A DNA stretch of 64,000 bases from Beverwykella pulmonaria (lineage: Eukaryota; Ascomycota; Dothideomycetes; Pleosporales; Melanommataceae): the NCBI GenBank assembly GCA_001599595.1, contig BCHH01000002.1, positions 1,092,390-1,156,389 on the forward strand, written 5' to 3'. The notes beneath the pieces are model-generated. The model saw nothing but the letters and a program-made list of their open reading frames with translations, made no database searches and was not told the DNA's origin. Positions 55,664 through 64,000 of the stretch are shown here, piece by piece. Every line of letters starts with the position of its first letter. The stretch's first letter is position 1. Position numbers and translations under genes: made by a program.

Positions 55664-57856
55664 TCAGTCAATCCCCACCATGGATCCCTCGACTCTCCAG
55701 TCATCTACTTCGACAAATCGTGGAGCCGTGGCTATCGCCTCGGCATCGAGTTCGATGTGATTCAGCCACGTCCCGACCCGGTTCGCACCGCGTTTGGTAC
55801 CGTCGCGAGACAATCCGGCCATAGTAGACGAGCTTACCGTGGGCGCTGCAGGGCGGGGCGCAGCGCGAACGGCTACGGGTACCGGAATCGGGGCCGGCTC
55901 ACCAACGGGGACAAGGCGACGGCTGAAGACGCGCGGAGCAGACGTAGACATGCGTGCAGCCGTTCGCGCTGCTGCCGTGGCCAAAGGTCGAATCGTGTAC
56001 GATTCGTTCATATGATGGACTCCTGAGTTGCCGAGACCATAGACCTGGACGTTCGGATCCGTTCGTCGGACCTCTGACACAGCTGGAGCGGAGCCGAGTC
56101 GGAGCTGTGCTTGGAGATGCGCTGCGAGAGCGTGGTCGGCATGTTCCAGTTCCCGATCGTCTCGATGGCGAATGCGCGTGCTGCTACGACGAACCGGTGG
56201 AGGAGCGGCATCGAGCGGCATTTCTATGACCTCGACCATGTCTTCACGCCGAGTATAGGGAACGCGCATGTCGTTCAGGCGGTCCTCGTCGTCGATGTGG
56301 CTATAATTAAACCACGGGCAATTACACGTCTTCCAGGGCAAGGCACAAACCATGCAGAACTGAGCGGTGCAACGACTGTCGGATGATGAGCTGATGTCCA
56401 AGTGGTAGAAAAGGGCCGACTTACCAAGTCATGTGATTACAGCCTTCTTTGAGCTCAACCAAGGCCTTGCAGCTATAGCACCTTTGCCAGCCCTGGTCCT
56501 TGGCCATTTGAACGAGTGTGTTCGTCTCATCGTCCTTGGGACATTCCCTCCTCGTATGGAACTTGGCATTGCACAAGACACATACTTTGGTCTGGCAACG
56601 ACCGCAGCGGGCGTACTTCCTACCATACGTCAAGTCCATCCGTACCCTCCCCGGTTTGATCCATTCTCCGCATCCCTTTGTGGGGCAATACAGTCTATTC
56701 CCTGTCGTGTATTCTTGATATTTCTTGTTCCACAGCTTCTTGAACTTGTCATCCAAGAGGCGCTCTACGTATTTGAGGGGTATGTGCTCAGCAGTACAAC
56801 ATCTTGGAGGCATATGCTGAGGGTCGTTGACGGAGAGGATGAATTGGCGCTTGAGGCAGGAGTGGCACATGCGGTGGCCGCATCCGAGTTTGGCCGTTTT
56901 GTGAGCAGGAAGGTCATCATTCATGCAAACAAGGCAATCGACCCTGGCCATCCTGTTAGCAAAGCACAATGCATGTGGGATATACAACCCACCTTGCAGG
57001 TTCCTTTTGCACCTGAGTTGGCACCCGCACGGGCGGCCTGAAAAGGGTTGCCAGTAGGCCTCCGGTACTTCTCCGCTGTGGGGAACTGTAAGGAACTTCT
57101 CTCACAGAAACCGAACGAGTTCGCATGGGTGTAGCGGTAGCTGTGGGGAGCTTCAGGGTGCTAGTACGTCGTAGGACGGGTCTGGTGGACATGTAGACCC
57201 TGCTTGGGTCTCTCGTAGATGTGCTCCTATCCCTTGTCAGCCTGATCAGCCTGGTCGTGATTGGGAGAAACTCACCTGCTCAGCTTGGGGGCTTCGACCC
57301 TCCGTACGGAAGCTGATCTGGAGCCCGATTGTGGAGAGTATCCAGTCCTACTAGAGCCTCCCTCGTCGCTCCTCCGGCGTATCGACGATCGCTTGACGGC
57401 AACCTCCTCGACGGCGCCTCGGGACTGCGGTCTACCGTACACATATTCATCGCCCCGGTCGTCGTCGTCGTTCACTGTCCTCCGCCGCGTCTTGGTCGTC
57501 CCGCTCCGTCGGACCTCCTTGTGCGTGCTCCGCGATTTAGCCTTCTCCCTTTCGATTCGGATCTCCTGTGCCATGCGTTGGGGTTCCCGTCGTCTCTCAG
57601 GTGCTGGCCTGGAATAATACGACTCTCTCCGGGCCCTCAATTCATCGAGGTCCAGTTCGGCCTGTCGCCTGGCCTCCTCTGCGCGGCGGCGCTCCCTTCG
57701 CTCTCGTCTGGCGATTGAAGACTCGTCGTCGTGCTCGCGGTGGCGGCGGCGTCGGCGGTGGCTCCTGTGCTCGCGCTCTCTGTCGGGCTCTTCGGTGTAG
57801 TAGTCGTAGTCGTCGTGGAAGTGTCGTGAATCGCGCTCGGCTCGGTCCCTGGGCAT
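55664..57856 (-). CDS. RBR (RING-IBR-RING) E3 ubiquitin ligase
   Basis: Four exons (57856-57276, 57226-56993, 56952-56425, 56375-55664) encode 684 residues. Residues 1-270 are a disordered, Arg/Glu/Ser-rich lead. RING1 begins at C278 (CLVCMNDDLPAHKTAKLGCG then HRMCHSCLKRQF). An IBR region follows (YCPTKGCGEWI... CGRCQTKVCVLC... HTRRECP). RING2 is CYSCKALVELKEGCNHMTCRC then FCMVCALPW. RBR enzymes take ubiquitin from the E2 onto a RING2 cysteine, here C443 in GCNHM, before passing it to substrate. The RING2 zinc site is split by an intron (GTAAGT... CGACAG). A long Pro/Ala-rich C-terminal tail ends the protein. The substrate is unknown. Confidence 0.93.
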
Positions 57857-58687
57857 TCCTGGAGGGTGCGGGTATATACAGGGCGGCTGCGTGGCTGCGT
57901 CGCAGGTCACAGACGCTGGCAGACACTCGGGCAGCGGTGCAGGAGACGTACAGCGGGGCGCTGTAGGGAGCAGAGGTGTGGGTGGATGGATGGAGCGCGA
58001 GATGGATTGACAGCGAACACCTGCAGCGATGAGCAGCACCGTCGACCTTGGTCGGCATGGGAGAGCTGACCAGCGCACGAGTCAAGCCGCTGGACGGTCA
58101 AAGCGGTGACCCTGATTGAGTGCTGGGTGCCTGTTGATCGGTGCGACAACGCTGTCGCTTCAAGGGGGTCTAGCGGGTTGCAGGGAACAGGCCGCAGAGC
58201 GAATGTCAGGCGTAGGCCGGCGGCTGCCAGTTGTCTCAGTGGACATATGATGGTTTGATGCCTGGCTGTCTGTCTCTGTGCATGTGTATGGCAAGACAGC
58301 AAACGAGTGCATGTTGGGCATGTCTGCAGTGATCTTGGAGGGCAAACAGCTGACGCTTTGTCATACGTCTGGCGGCCATGTTCGGGCTGCGGCGACGGAC
58401 TGCGAGCTGGAGCTGGATTGCCACCACCTACGAAAGGGGAATCGCAAGCCTATACAAGGGGCAATGGTAAGAAAATTTCCCTGCGTCTACTACCATCAAC
58501 TCTAATATTGTGAAGTGTAGTTCTTCTGATTCTCCTGAGAGAAAGCCACCATTTGCACACCGCCCTGACCCGTGAAGCACGTGACCGGAGAACAAACATC
58601 GCAAACATCGCCTCAAGATTTCCGCCACCATGCGGCTCTTCCCCGCGTTCGCCAGGATGAATTCCTTCACCCCCCCAAACTTCAACC
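57857..58687. promoter_or_regulatory. Divergent promoter between the RBR ligase and the 2OG oxygenase
   Basis: 831 bp between divergent genes. GCACGTGACC lies at about 58577-58586, 100 bp before the oxygenase start, and may be a bHLH site. ORFs here are chance openings in GC-rich DNA. Confidence 0.4.
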
Positions 58688-60163
58688 ATGGCCAAAGCAA
58701 AGAACAAACGCAAGCAAACTGTACGGGACACTGACAATGTACCTTTCAAACGCCAAAAATCCGCTGCAATCGTCACTCCTCCTCCAGACACGGGCACGCA
58801 CACCCCGAAAACTATATCCAGCATCGGCCTCTTCCCCGATGATCTCGAAATTGCCGTCGACGCCCTCAACACGCTCGCCGCGAACCCTAGCGTCATAAAA
58901 TCGAAGGCATGCAAAGATCTCCGGACCGCAGTGTATCAATTTGGGCAAGCTTGTACGACGGGCTTCAATGCGTCGATTGATACGAATCTCACGGCGCGGA
59001 TCAGCGGGGCATTGGCAGATGGAGGGTACACCGAAGCGAGGATATTGCTAGCGGAGATGCGGATAAGGAATCAGACGCCAAAGCTGGGTGCGCTGTGTAG
59101 ATGGGTGAGAGATTTGGATGTCGTGTCTGGTCTTGCGGAGCAGTTGGATGAGCATGCGAGCAGTCGGACGAACAAGGAAGAGGTGTTGTTGGTTGTGCTG
59201 GATGCAATACTGCGACTCACTGGACCCATTGATTACACCATGGAAGAGACTTCGAAATCAATACCAGGGCCGATCATCCCACAACAGGCGTGGAATCTCC
59301 GGGACGACACTCCTCGAAGGAAAGTTTATAGCAGCGTCCTGGACAGTAGCATCTTCACCTCCCTCCCGCCCTCCACCGCATCTGCCTTCCGCATAATCGA
59401 AACCACCCCCGGCCTCTTGCGCAAACCACCAAACCTCCACCCCGCAATCCTCCACGCCTCACACGATGACTCGATTCCGCTCTCCACCACCCCTCTAAAC
59501 ACAACGCACCACCGCCACCCCACTGTCCCCAACCTCCATCTCCTAAAAGACGTCCTCGCCCCCTCAGAATGCGACCAGATCATCGCAGCCGCAGAAACTA
59601 TCGGCTTCACACCCGACGCCCCGATCCGCGCCAAAGGCGAAGAAAGCAGCATCCTCGCGCATAACTTCTACTGGATTGTAGACACAGCGTTCTGCACAAA
59701 ACTCTGGAACCGGGTCGCAAAGTTTGTGCCCAAAGAGGTCGATGGGAAGAAAGTCAGGGGCCTGAATAGGAGGTTCAGGGTGTATAGATATGTGCCTGGC
59801 GCTGAGTACCGCGCGCACATCGATGGCGCGTGGCCGCCCTCTGGCATCTCCCCCGAGGATAAATATATTTACGACTCTTCGCCGCCGACGGCCAAGCAAT
59901 CTTCGCTCTTCACATTCCTGATTTACCTGAACGACGAGTTCGACGCCGGAGAGACGACGTTCTTCCTCCCGAGTGCAAGGGAAGGAAGCATGAACGCGTA
60001 CTCAGTGAAGCCGGTGCAAGGTAGCGTGGCACTGTTCCCGCACGGCGAGACAGAGGGAAGCTTATTGCACGAGGGGACAGGCGTGAGGAGGGAGGGAGTG
60101 CCGAGTGCAAAGTATGTCATCCGGACGGATGTCGTATATGATGTTGACGCTGGGAGGGATTGA
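58688..60163 (+). CDS. 2-oxoglutarate/Fe(II) oxygenase, prolyl-4-hydroxylase type
   Basis: This is a single-exon gene for 491 residues. The C-terminal half is a prolyl-4-hydroxylase-like double-stranded beta-helix. The iron ligands are H377 and D379 (RAHIDGAW) and H461 (LLHEGTG), and R479 (KYVIRTD) is the 2-oxoglutarate-binding residue. LLKDVLAPSECDQII and LIYLNDEFDAGETTFF are the usual family blocks. The N-terminal 300 residues are helical and unrecognised, with a basic start (AKNKRKQTVRDTDN, PFKRQK) that could be a nuclear signal. The absence of a signal peptide argues against a collagen-type ER hydroxylase; a nuclear or cytosolic target is more likely. The start is in good context after TCAACC. 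Confidence 0.9.
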   Translation: MAKAKNKRKQTVRDTDNVPFKRQKSAAIVTPPPDTGTHTPKTISSIGLFPDDLEIAVDALNTLAANPSVIKSKACKDLRTAVYQFGQACTTGFNASIDTNLTARISGALADGGYTEARILLAEMRIRNQTPKLGALCRWVRDLDVVSGLAEQLDEHASSRTNKEEVLLVVLDAILRLTGPIDYTMEETSKSIPGPIIPQQAWNLRDDTPRRKVYSSVLDSSIFTSLPPSTASAFRIIETTPGLLRKPPNLHPAILHASHDDSIPLSTTPLNTTHHRHPTVPNLHLLKDVLAPSECDQIIAAAETIGFTPDAPIRAKGEESSILAHNFYWIVDTAFCTKLWNRVAKFVPKEVDGKKVRGLNRRFRVYRYVPGAEYRAHIDGAWPPSGISPEDKYIYDSSPPTAKQSSLFTFLIYLNDEFDAGETTFFLPSAREGSMNAYSVKPVQGSVALFPHGETEGSLLHEGTGVRREGVPSAKYVIRTDVVYDVDAGRD

Positions 60164-60404
60164 AGTACAAAAGCAGGTTACATATAGAGACTGCCACAAA
60201 ATTAAGAAGATACCCGGACTTTCAAATTTCATTTTCGTGCAAGGATTGTCACTTGACCAGACAAAATTATATGTTCATTGCATGATCCTACACACAGGTA
60301 AACCATGGAAGAGTTTTTGAACTCAAATCTTGCTACAAGCATGTAAAAGGGTATATCCAAATCTATCTACAACGCCTCCATAAACGCCGAATCATACAAT
60401 GCTC

Positions 60405-61921
60405 CTAATCCTTCTCCAGCGTGATCTGCGTAGAAACCTCCCACTTCTGTCCGCCTCCACTTCCATATCCGCCCCCCAGTCTATTTCTAACCATGCTCCC
60501 AATTCTATCCCTCAACCGTCCTATCTCCTCAATATTCCTGACTCTCAACTTAAGATTCGCCTGGCACAGCCCGTAATGCACCTGCCAGAATTTTGCCTCT
60601 TCGACTGCGCTCACAGCCGGGTCCGTCTCGATGTCATACATGACGGCGGCCACACCCGGGCCGGAATAAGACATCATGAGCATCTTACCGAGCGTCCAGC
60701 CCTGGATCCAGCCCAGTGCTACCATAGCGATGGCTACTGAGAAAGAGAGTGTGCGATCAAGCCATACGTACATCTGGATGCTGAGGAGTGGTAATAGGAG
60801 CAGAAGTGCAGCGCATGAGAGGGTCAAGAAATGTGATGGGTTGCTGAGTACTGAAGGAAGGTTGGCAATGGCGCTTAGTCGCATTACTTTGCCGATGCGG
60901 GCATGATTCTTGAGGAGGATTGCCGAAACGAGGGTGGATATGATACCACTCAGTGCTGCGAGGTCGATGCTTCCCGGCGATACGCGCTCGTGGGCATGTG
61001 CGTGGTGCGGTGTATGCCCCCCTTTATCTTCCAGCGCATGTGTCAGGCCGTGTGAGATGAGGTCCAGTCCCATGAAAAGAAGACCAACGGACATTCCAAG
61101 CCCTGCCACGACCTCTGAACGCTCAAACCCAAACGGATGGCGGATGGTCGATCGCTTCCAGACCTCAAAATTCGATCCCACTTCCACGGCTATGCAGAGA
61201 AACGCTCCAAGCGCATCGTAAAACAGCAGTCGAGACAGCACCGTAAGTGCCAGAGACTCATGTGCTCCCCACTGCACAAGGCCAGCTACAAGTAGGTGGC
61301 AGAAGCACCATGCCAGCCGTAGTGATTGGTCCTTCGACATGCTCGAGCGGTATTCCTTGAATGTAGGAACTGGGAGGGAAGCCGGGAGTTGGAGAGGTGC
61401 GCGGGGTGGAGGCTCGAGGAAGATCTGATGTGATACGCTGCTATGCTTGTACTTGTGTCCACGTCTGCGTCCAATGTCCTGTTATGCTTAGTATGCGGTC
61501 ATCGGAAGTTGAGGCGCATACTCACGGCTTGTTTCGCCGCGGCCTGAGCCTTTCCAGGCATGTATTGAACTGGCTGGAAGTTGAACGGATTTCCCGGCAT
61601 GTCTGAACCACTCAGCGAAGCTGCCTCATTGTCACTTGCGCCGCTCACAGCGCTGGCCGGGGTATGCGGAAAGGTAGCGCTCGAAGGACTGTAAATCGTG
61701 CTGGGACTCGGTCTCTGCGAAAGGGAATCGTTCGGGGCCAGTGTTCCATAGCGTTCGGACGGGAAAGTGGCAGACATGGGCGACAGGGCATTGGGATTGA
61801 AGCCAAGCTTTGTGGGAGAGAGTTGATTCTCAAATCCAAGGCCGACGGGTTGATCCCACTCTTCCTCAGGAGGTGGAGTGGGAGTTCTCGGCGGGACGGG
61901 AAGCGGCATTTCGGACGCCAT
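60405..61921 (-). CDS. ZRG17: Zrg17-like cation-diffusion-facilitator zinc transporter
   Basis: Two exons (61921-61526 and 61478-60405) encode 489 residues. Zrg17 pairs with Msc2 to load zinc into the ER and early secretory pathway. The N-terminal 150 residues are Pro/Ser-rich and cytosolic (FNFQPVQYMPGKAQAA). After the intron (GTGAGT... TACTAAG... CAG) come RRRGHKYKHSSVSHQIFLEP and SSMSKDQSLRLAWCFCHL, which are characteristic of fungal Zrg17. The CDF membrane domain includes RHPFGFERSEVVAGLGMSVG, a His-rich loop (HTPHHAHAHE) and later helices. The expected pair of acidic/His metal ligands is partly replaced, as in Zrg17, which is thought to need its partner. It is convergent with the 2OG oxygenase. 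Confidence 0.9.
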
Positions 61922-62260
61922 GGTGGTGGGCTGAACCAAAGGGGTGTATATAAAGAATGAATGCTATCTAAAACATGGACAATGTTGGAGAAAGGGACGT
62001 CGAAGCAGACTCACTGGGAGACTGTAGAAGTAGTAATGGGGAGCACCTCCATGCGGTTAGACGATGCGCGCGCGGATGATTCTCAGTGGCTGCAAGCCAG
62101 TCAGCCAATCAGCGCCGTTCGGCGTCCAGGGCGGTTTGCCACATTTCGAACTCATTCCTCGACACCACCACCACCGTGCTCTTTGGGATTTCCATTGCAT
62201 ATCATGGCGAACGCTTGTTGACCACAGCCAACAACCGAATGGGTTGCATGCCCAAGGAGG
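61922..62260. promoter_or_regulatory. Divergent promoter between ZRG17 and the conserved membrane protein
   Basis: 339 bp between divergent starts, with no separate gene. Short ORFs here lack support. A shared promoter is inferred from the layout. Confidence 0.4.
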
Positions 62261-63337
62261 ATGGAAAATGGGACAACCTCAAGACAACACGATGAGTCCT
62301 CGGACCAGAAAGTAAAGAAGACGGACAAGGAGGGCAGTGAGGGCAGCCACAAACGAAGCCTGTCAGGCAGCATTCTGGGGGGTCTGCATTTCTTGCGGTC
62401 CTCCGCAAAGGACGCCGCACCAGGCTCACCACCCAAACGCGAGGCAGACGAGGGACGTGACAGCGACGAGAGCTCCAAGCAGCGAGGGCTGTCCATCGCG
62501 ACTGCCCTGCGCCAGAGCCAAGGCCGAAAGAGAAAGGGGTCACTGAGGAAGACAGCCATCTTAGGGAAACGCCGCAACTCGATTCTCAACCGTGCCCCCA
62601 CCAAACCCTCCACCATCAACACGCAGATAGACCTCCCACCCTCCCCCGACGGCGACGACGACGACGACGAAGCCACGCCTCGCCGCTTCAGCTACGAGAA
62701 TCCGTCGCTCAACTCATCCTCCGACAGCGGATGGCCGCCTACAGGAAGCCTCTCTGTCTCCACCGCCAGTAGCAGCTATTATTCCCACAATGGTCCCGAC
62801 CATTCCACGCCGCGGGTGCTCGCGTCGCCTCTTACAAGCCCCGTCGGCCCGTATGCCTCTACAACAGACGACGACGATTCGCTGTCCTTCTTCCGCCCTT
62901 CGGCCTCCAGCGGTAGCACCCCATATAATTCAGTCCAGCAACCTCTGGGAACCACAGCTTCACTGCAACGACGCCGATCCAACAGATCCGGGCCACATTC
63001 CTCCTTAACGATAGTACACACACCCGCAGATCTGGCATTGGACGAAGAATGGGACTATAGTGAGACAGAATGGTGGGGCTGGGTGGTCCTCATTGCGACG
63101 TGGGTGGTATTTGTCGTAGGAATGGGATCGTGTCTGGGGGTATGGAGCTGGGCTTGGGATGTAGGAGAAACACCATATGCTCCACCCGAACTGGAAGATG
63201 ATCCAACGCTGCCCATCACAGGATACTATCCTGCATTGATAGTATGCACAGCGGTGATGGCCTGGGTATGGGTTGTCGTGGCCTGGGTGGGCATGAAGTA
63301 CTTTAGGCATGCCAAAGTGGTAGGAGAAGACGGCTAG
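62261..63337 (+). CDS. Conserved fungal membrane protein, two C-terminal helices
   Basis: This is a single-exon gene for 358 residues. The first 260 residues are disordered, Ser/Arg/Lys-rich, with an acidic run (DGDDDDDE) and basic clusters (GRKRKGSLRK, GKRRNS) that may be phosphorylated. The C-terminal 95 residues are far more structured: EEWDYSETEWWGWVVLIATW begins the first transmembrane helix (WVVLIATWVVFVVGMGSCLG), then DVGETPYAPPELEDDPTLPI as a loop, then a second helix (LIVCTAVMAWVWVVVAWVG). The Trp-rich membrane unit looks highly conserved, which suggests a broadly kept fungal protein. I do not recognise a named family. The start at 62261 is the first ATG of the open frame. Confidence 0.82.
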   Translation: MENGTTSRQHDESSDQKVKKTDKEGSEGSHKRSLSGSILGGLHFLRSSAKDAAPGSPPKREADEGRDSDESSKQRGLSIATALRQSQGRKRKGSLRKTAILGKRRNSILNRAPTKPSTINTQIDLPPSPDGDDDDDEATPRRFSYENPSLNSSSDSGWPPTGSLSVSTASSSYYSHNGPDHSTPRVLASPLTSPVGPYASTTDDDDSLSFFRPSASSGSTPYNSVQQPLGTTASLQRRRSNRSGPHSSLTIVHTPADLALDEEWDYSETEWWGWVVLIATWVVFVVGMGSCLGVWSWAWDVGETPYAPPELEDDPTLPITGYYPALIVCTAVMAWVWVVVAWVGMKYFRHAKVVGEDG

Positions 63338-63876
63338 CCGCATCACGACACACCTGGATTAGGTGCGCCATTTCTATTATTACTGCGCCGTTGCATATAT
63401 TCCGTCCAATATCGGGAATAAGATCTCAGGTCTGAAACATTAAGTCTTAATATCGCACTTAAGCATATCGCATCTCACCTGGCCTTAGCAGCATCTTAGT
63501 TGGATCGCTACTTCAGGCGAGTTTTTCAAATACCGTTGCGATAGTCTCTACTTGTTATGTAGTGCACGCTCCCTTCAAATATCCCAACACGGCCGTTCTT
63601 TGGCCATCGAGTTTGCCTCTGGTTCACTCGACGCACGGCCCTTCTGGATACTAAGATTGCCGTCTTGTCCCTCCAATAACTCAAGATTGCGACCATGGTC
63701 AGAATACACAGGCGCACTCATAGTGTGTCGGGCCCACCATCTGTGCACTGTTTGATGAAGGATATAGCTTGCTGTTGCAATATGAATAAGGTATTTCGGA
63801 TCAACTCTTTCCTTGCCCTGCAATTTGCGAACGCATATCTAACTGACAACAGATCCACCAATTTTACATGTCAATA
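63338..63876. other. Intergenic at the right end
   Basis: Overlapping short ORFs on both strands (63526-63877) show no motif. Nothing else is recognised. Confidence 0.4.
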
Positions 63877-64000
63877 ATGGCGCTGCGAAGAAATCCTCAG
63901 CGACAGTGCAAAAAAGAAGAAATACCGTCCAAGCCAGCAACAGTGCCTATACCAGAGTTTGACGAAAGACCAACCGCAGTGAGACTTCCACCCCCGAAAG
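63877..64000 (+). CDS. Possible start of a gene running off the window
   Basis: From the ATG at 63877 the frame stays open for 41 codons to the window edge, giving a basic, Pro-rich start (MALRRNPQRQCKKEEIPSKP, then VPIPEFDERPTAVRLPPPK). The composition resembles the disordered N-terminus of many fungal proteins. There is no domain to judge by. Confidence 0.3.
   Translation, partial: MALRRNPQRQCKKEEIPSKPATVPIPEFDERPTAVRLPPPK

Overview
This is a 64 kb stretch of nuclear DNA from a filamentous ascomycete (Pezizomycotina, probably a Dothideomycete). The genes are compact. Most are split by one to four introns of about 46-60 nt with GTRNGY donors, CTRAY or TACTAAC branch sites and YAG acceptors. 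The gene content is typical of that group: a Zn2Cys6 regulator, an F-box protein, GFA, DUF3433 and DUF4291 proteins, an intracellular GH3 glucosidase, ISH1, ZRG17 and RPC31. The taxonomic placement is inference from gene content and intron style. I rebuilt the exon structures by hand from splice sites, reading frame and family motifs.

Layout. 0.2-4.3 kb: a ubiquitin-like-fold protein, a small secreted protein and the RNA polymerase III subunit RPC31 (all minus). 4.9-6.8 kb: the proteasome-assembly chaperone HSM3. 8.5-9.7 kb: two small hypothetical genes. 10.3-13.9 kb: a large membrane glycoprotein and a GFA-type zinc protein (minus). 15.0-21.9 kb: an F-box gene, a secreted FAD-linked oxidase, a decayed Tc1/mariner transposase and an O-methyltransferase. 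23.8-30.0 kb: the GTPase ARL1, a large DUF3433 membrane protein and a DUF4291 protein. 30.0-35.5 kb: a gene-poor stretch. 35.5-40.6 kb: two tandem, diverged copies of an uncharacterised gene. 41.2-48.5 kb: a sugar-utilisation mini-cluster of Zn2Cys6 regulator, MFS sugar transporter and intracellular GH3 beta-glucosidase. 48.8-55.2 kb: a hypothetical gene, a tRNA-Ser, a short-chain dehydrogenase, ISH1 and a mitochondrial-type small protein. 55.6-63.4 kb: an RBR ubiquitin ligase, a 2OG-Fe(II) prolyl-hydroxylase-like protein, the zinc transporter ZRG17 and a conserved membrane protein. A possible gene start runs off the right edge.

How the genes work together. The clearest functional unit is the 41-48 kb cluster. 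The transporter and the glucosidase are divergent and share a 652-bp promoter, and the regulator lies next to the transporter. The glucosidase has no signal peptide, which fits import of a beta-glucoside followed by cytosolic cleavage. The shared promoter holds repeated CGGAGAA words, two of them forming a perfect inverted repeat, the kind of site a Zn2Cys6 dimer reads. As given, the transporter carries a 2-bp frameshift.

The most unusual object is a tRNA-Ser(GCU) gene at 49.9-50.0 kb. Its variable arm is interrupted by a 49-nt sequence with GTAAGC, TACTAAC and CAG signals, that is, a spliceosomal-type intron inside a Pol III gene. Removing it leaves a normal 81-nt tRNA-Ser with a UUCG-capped variable arm.
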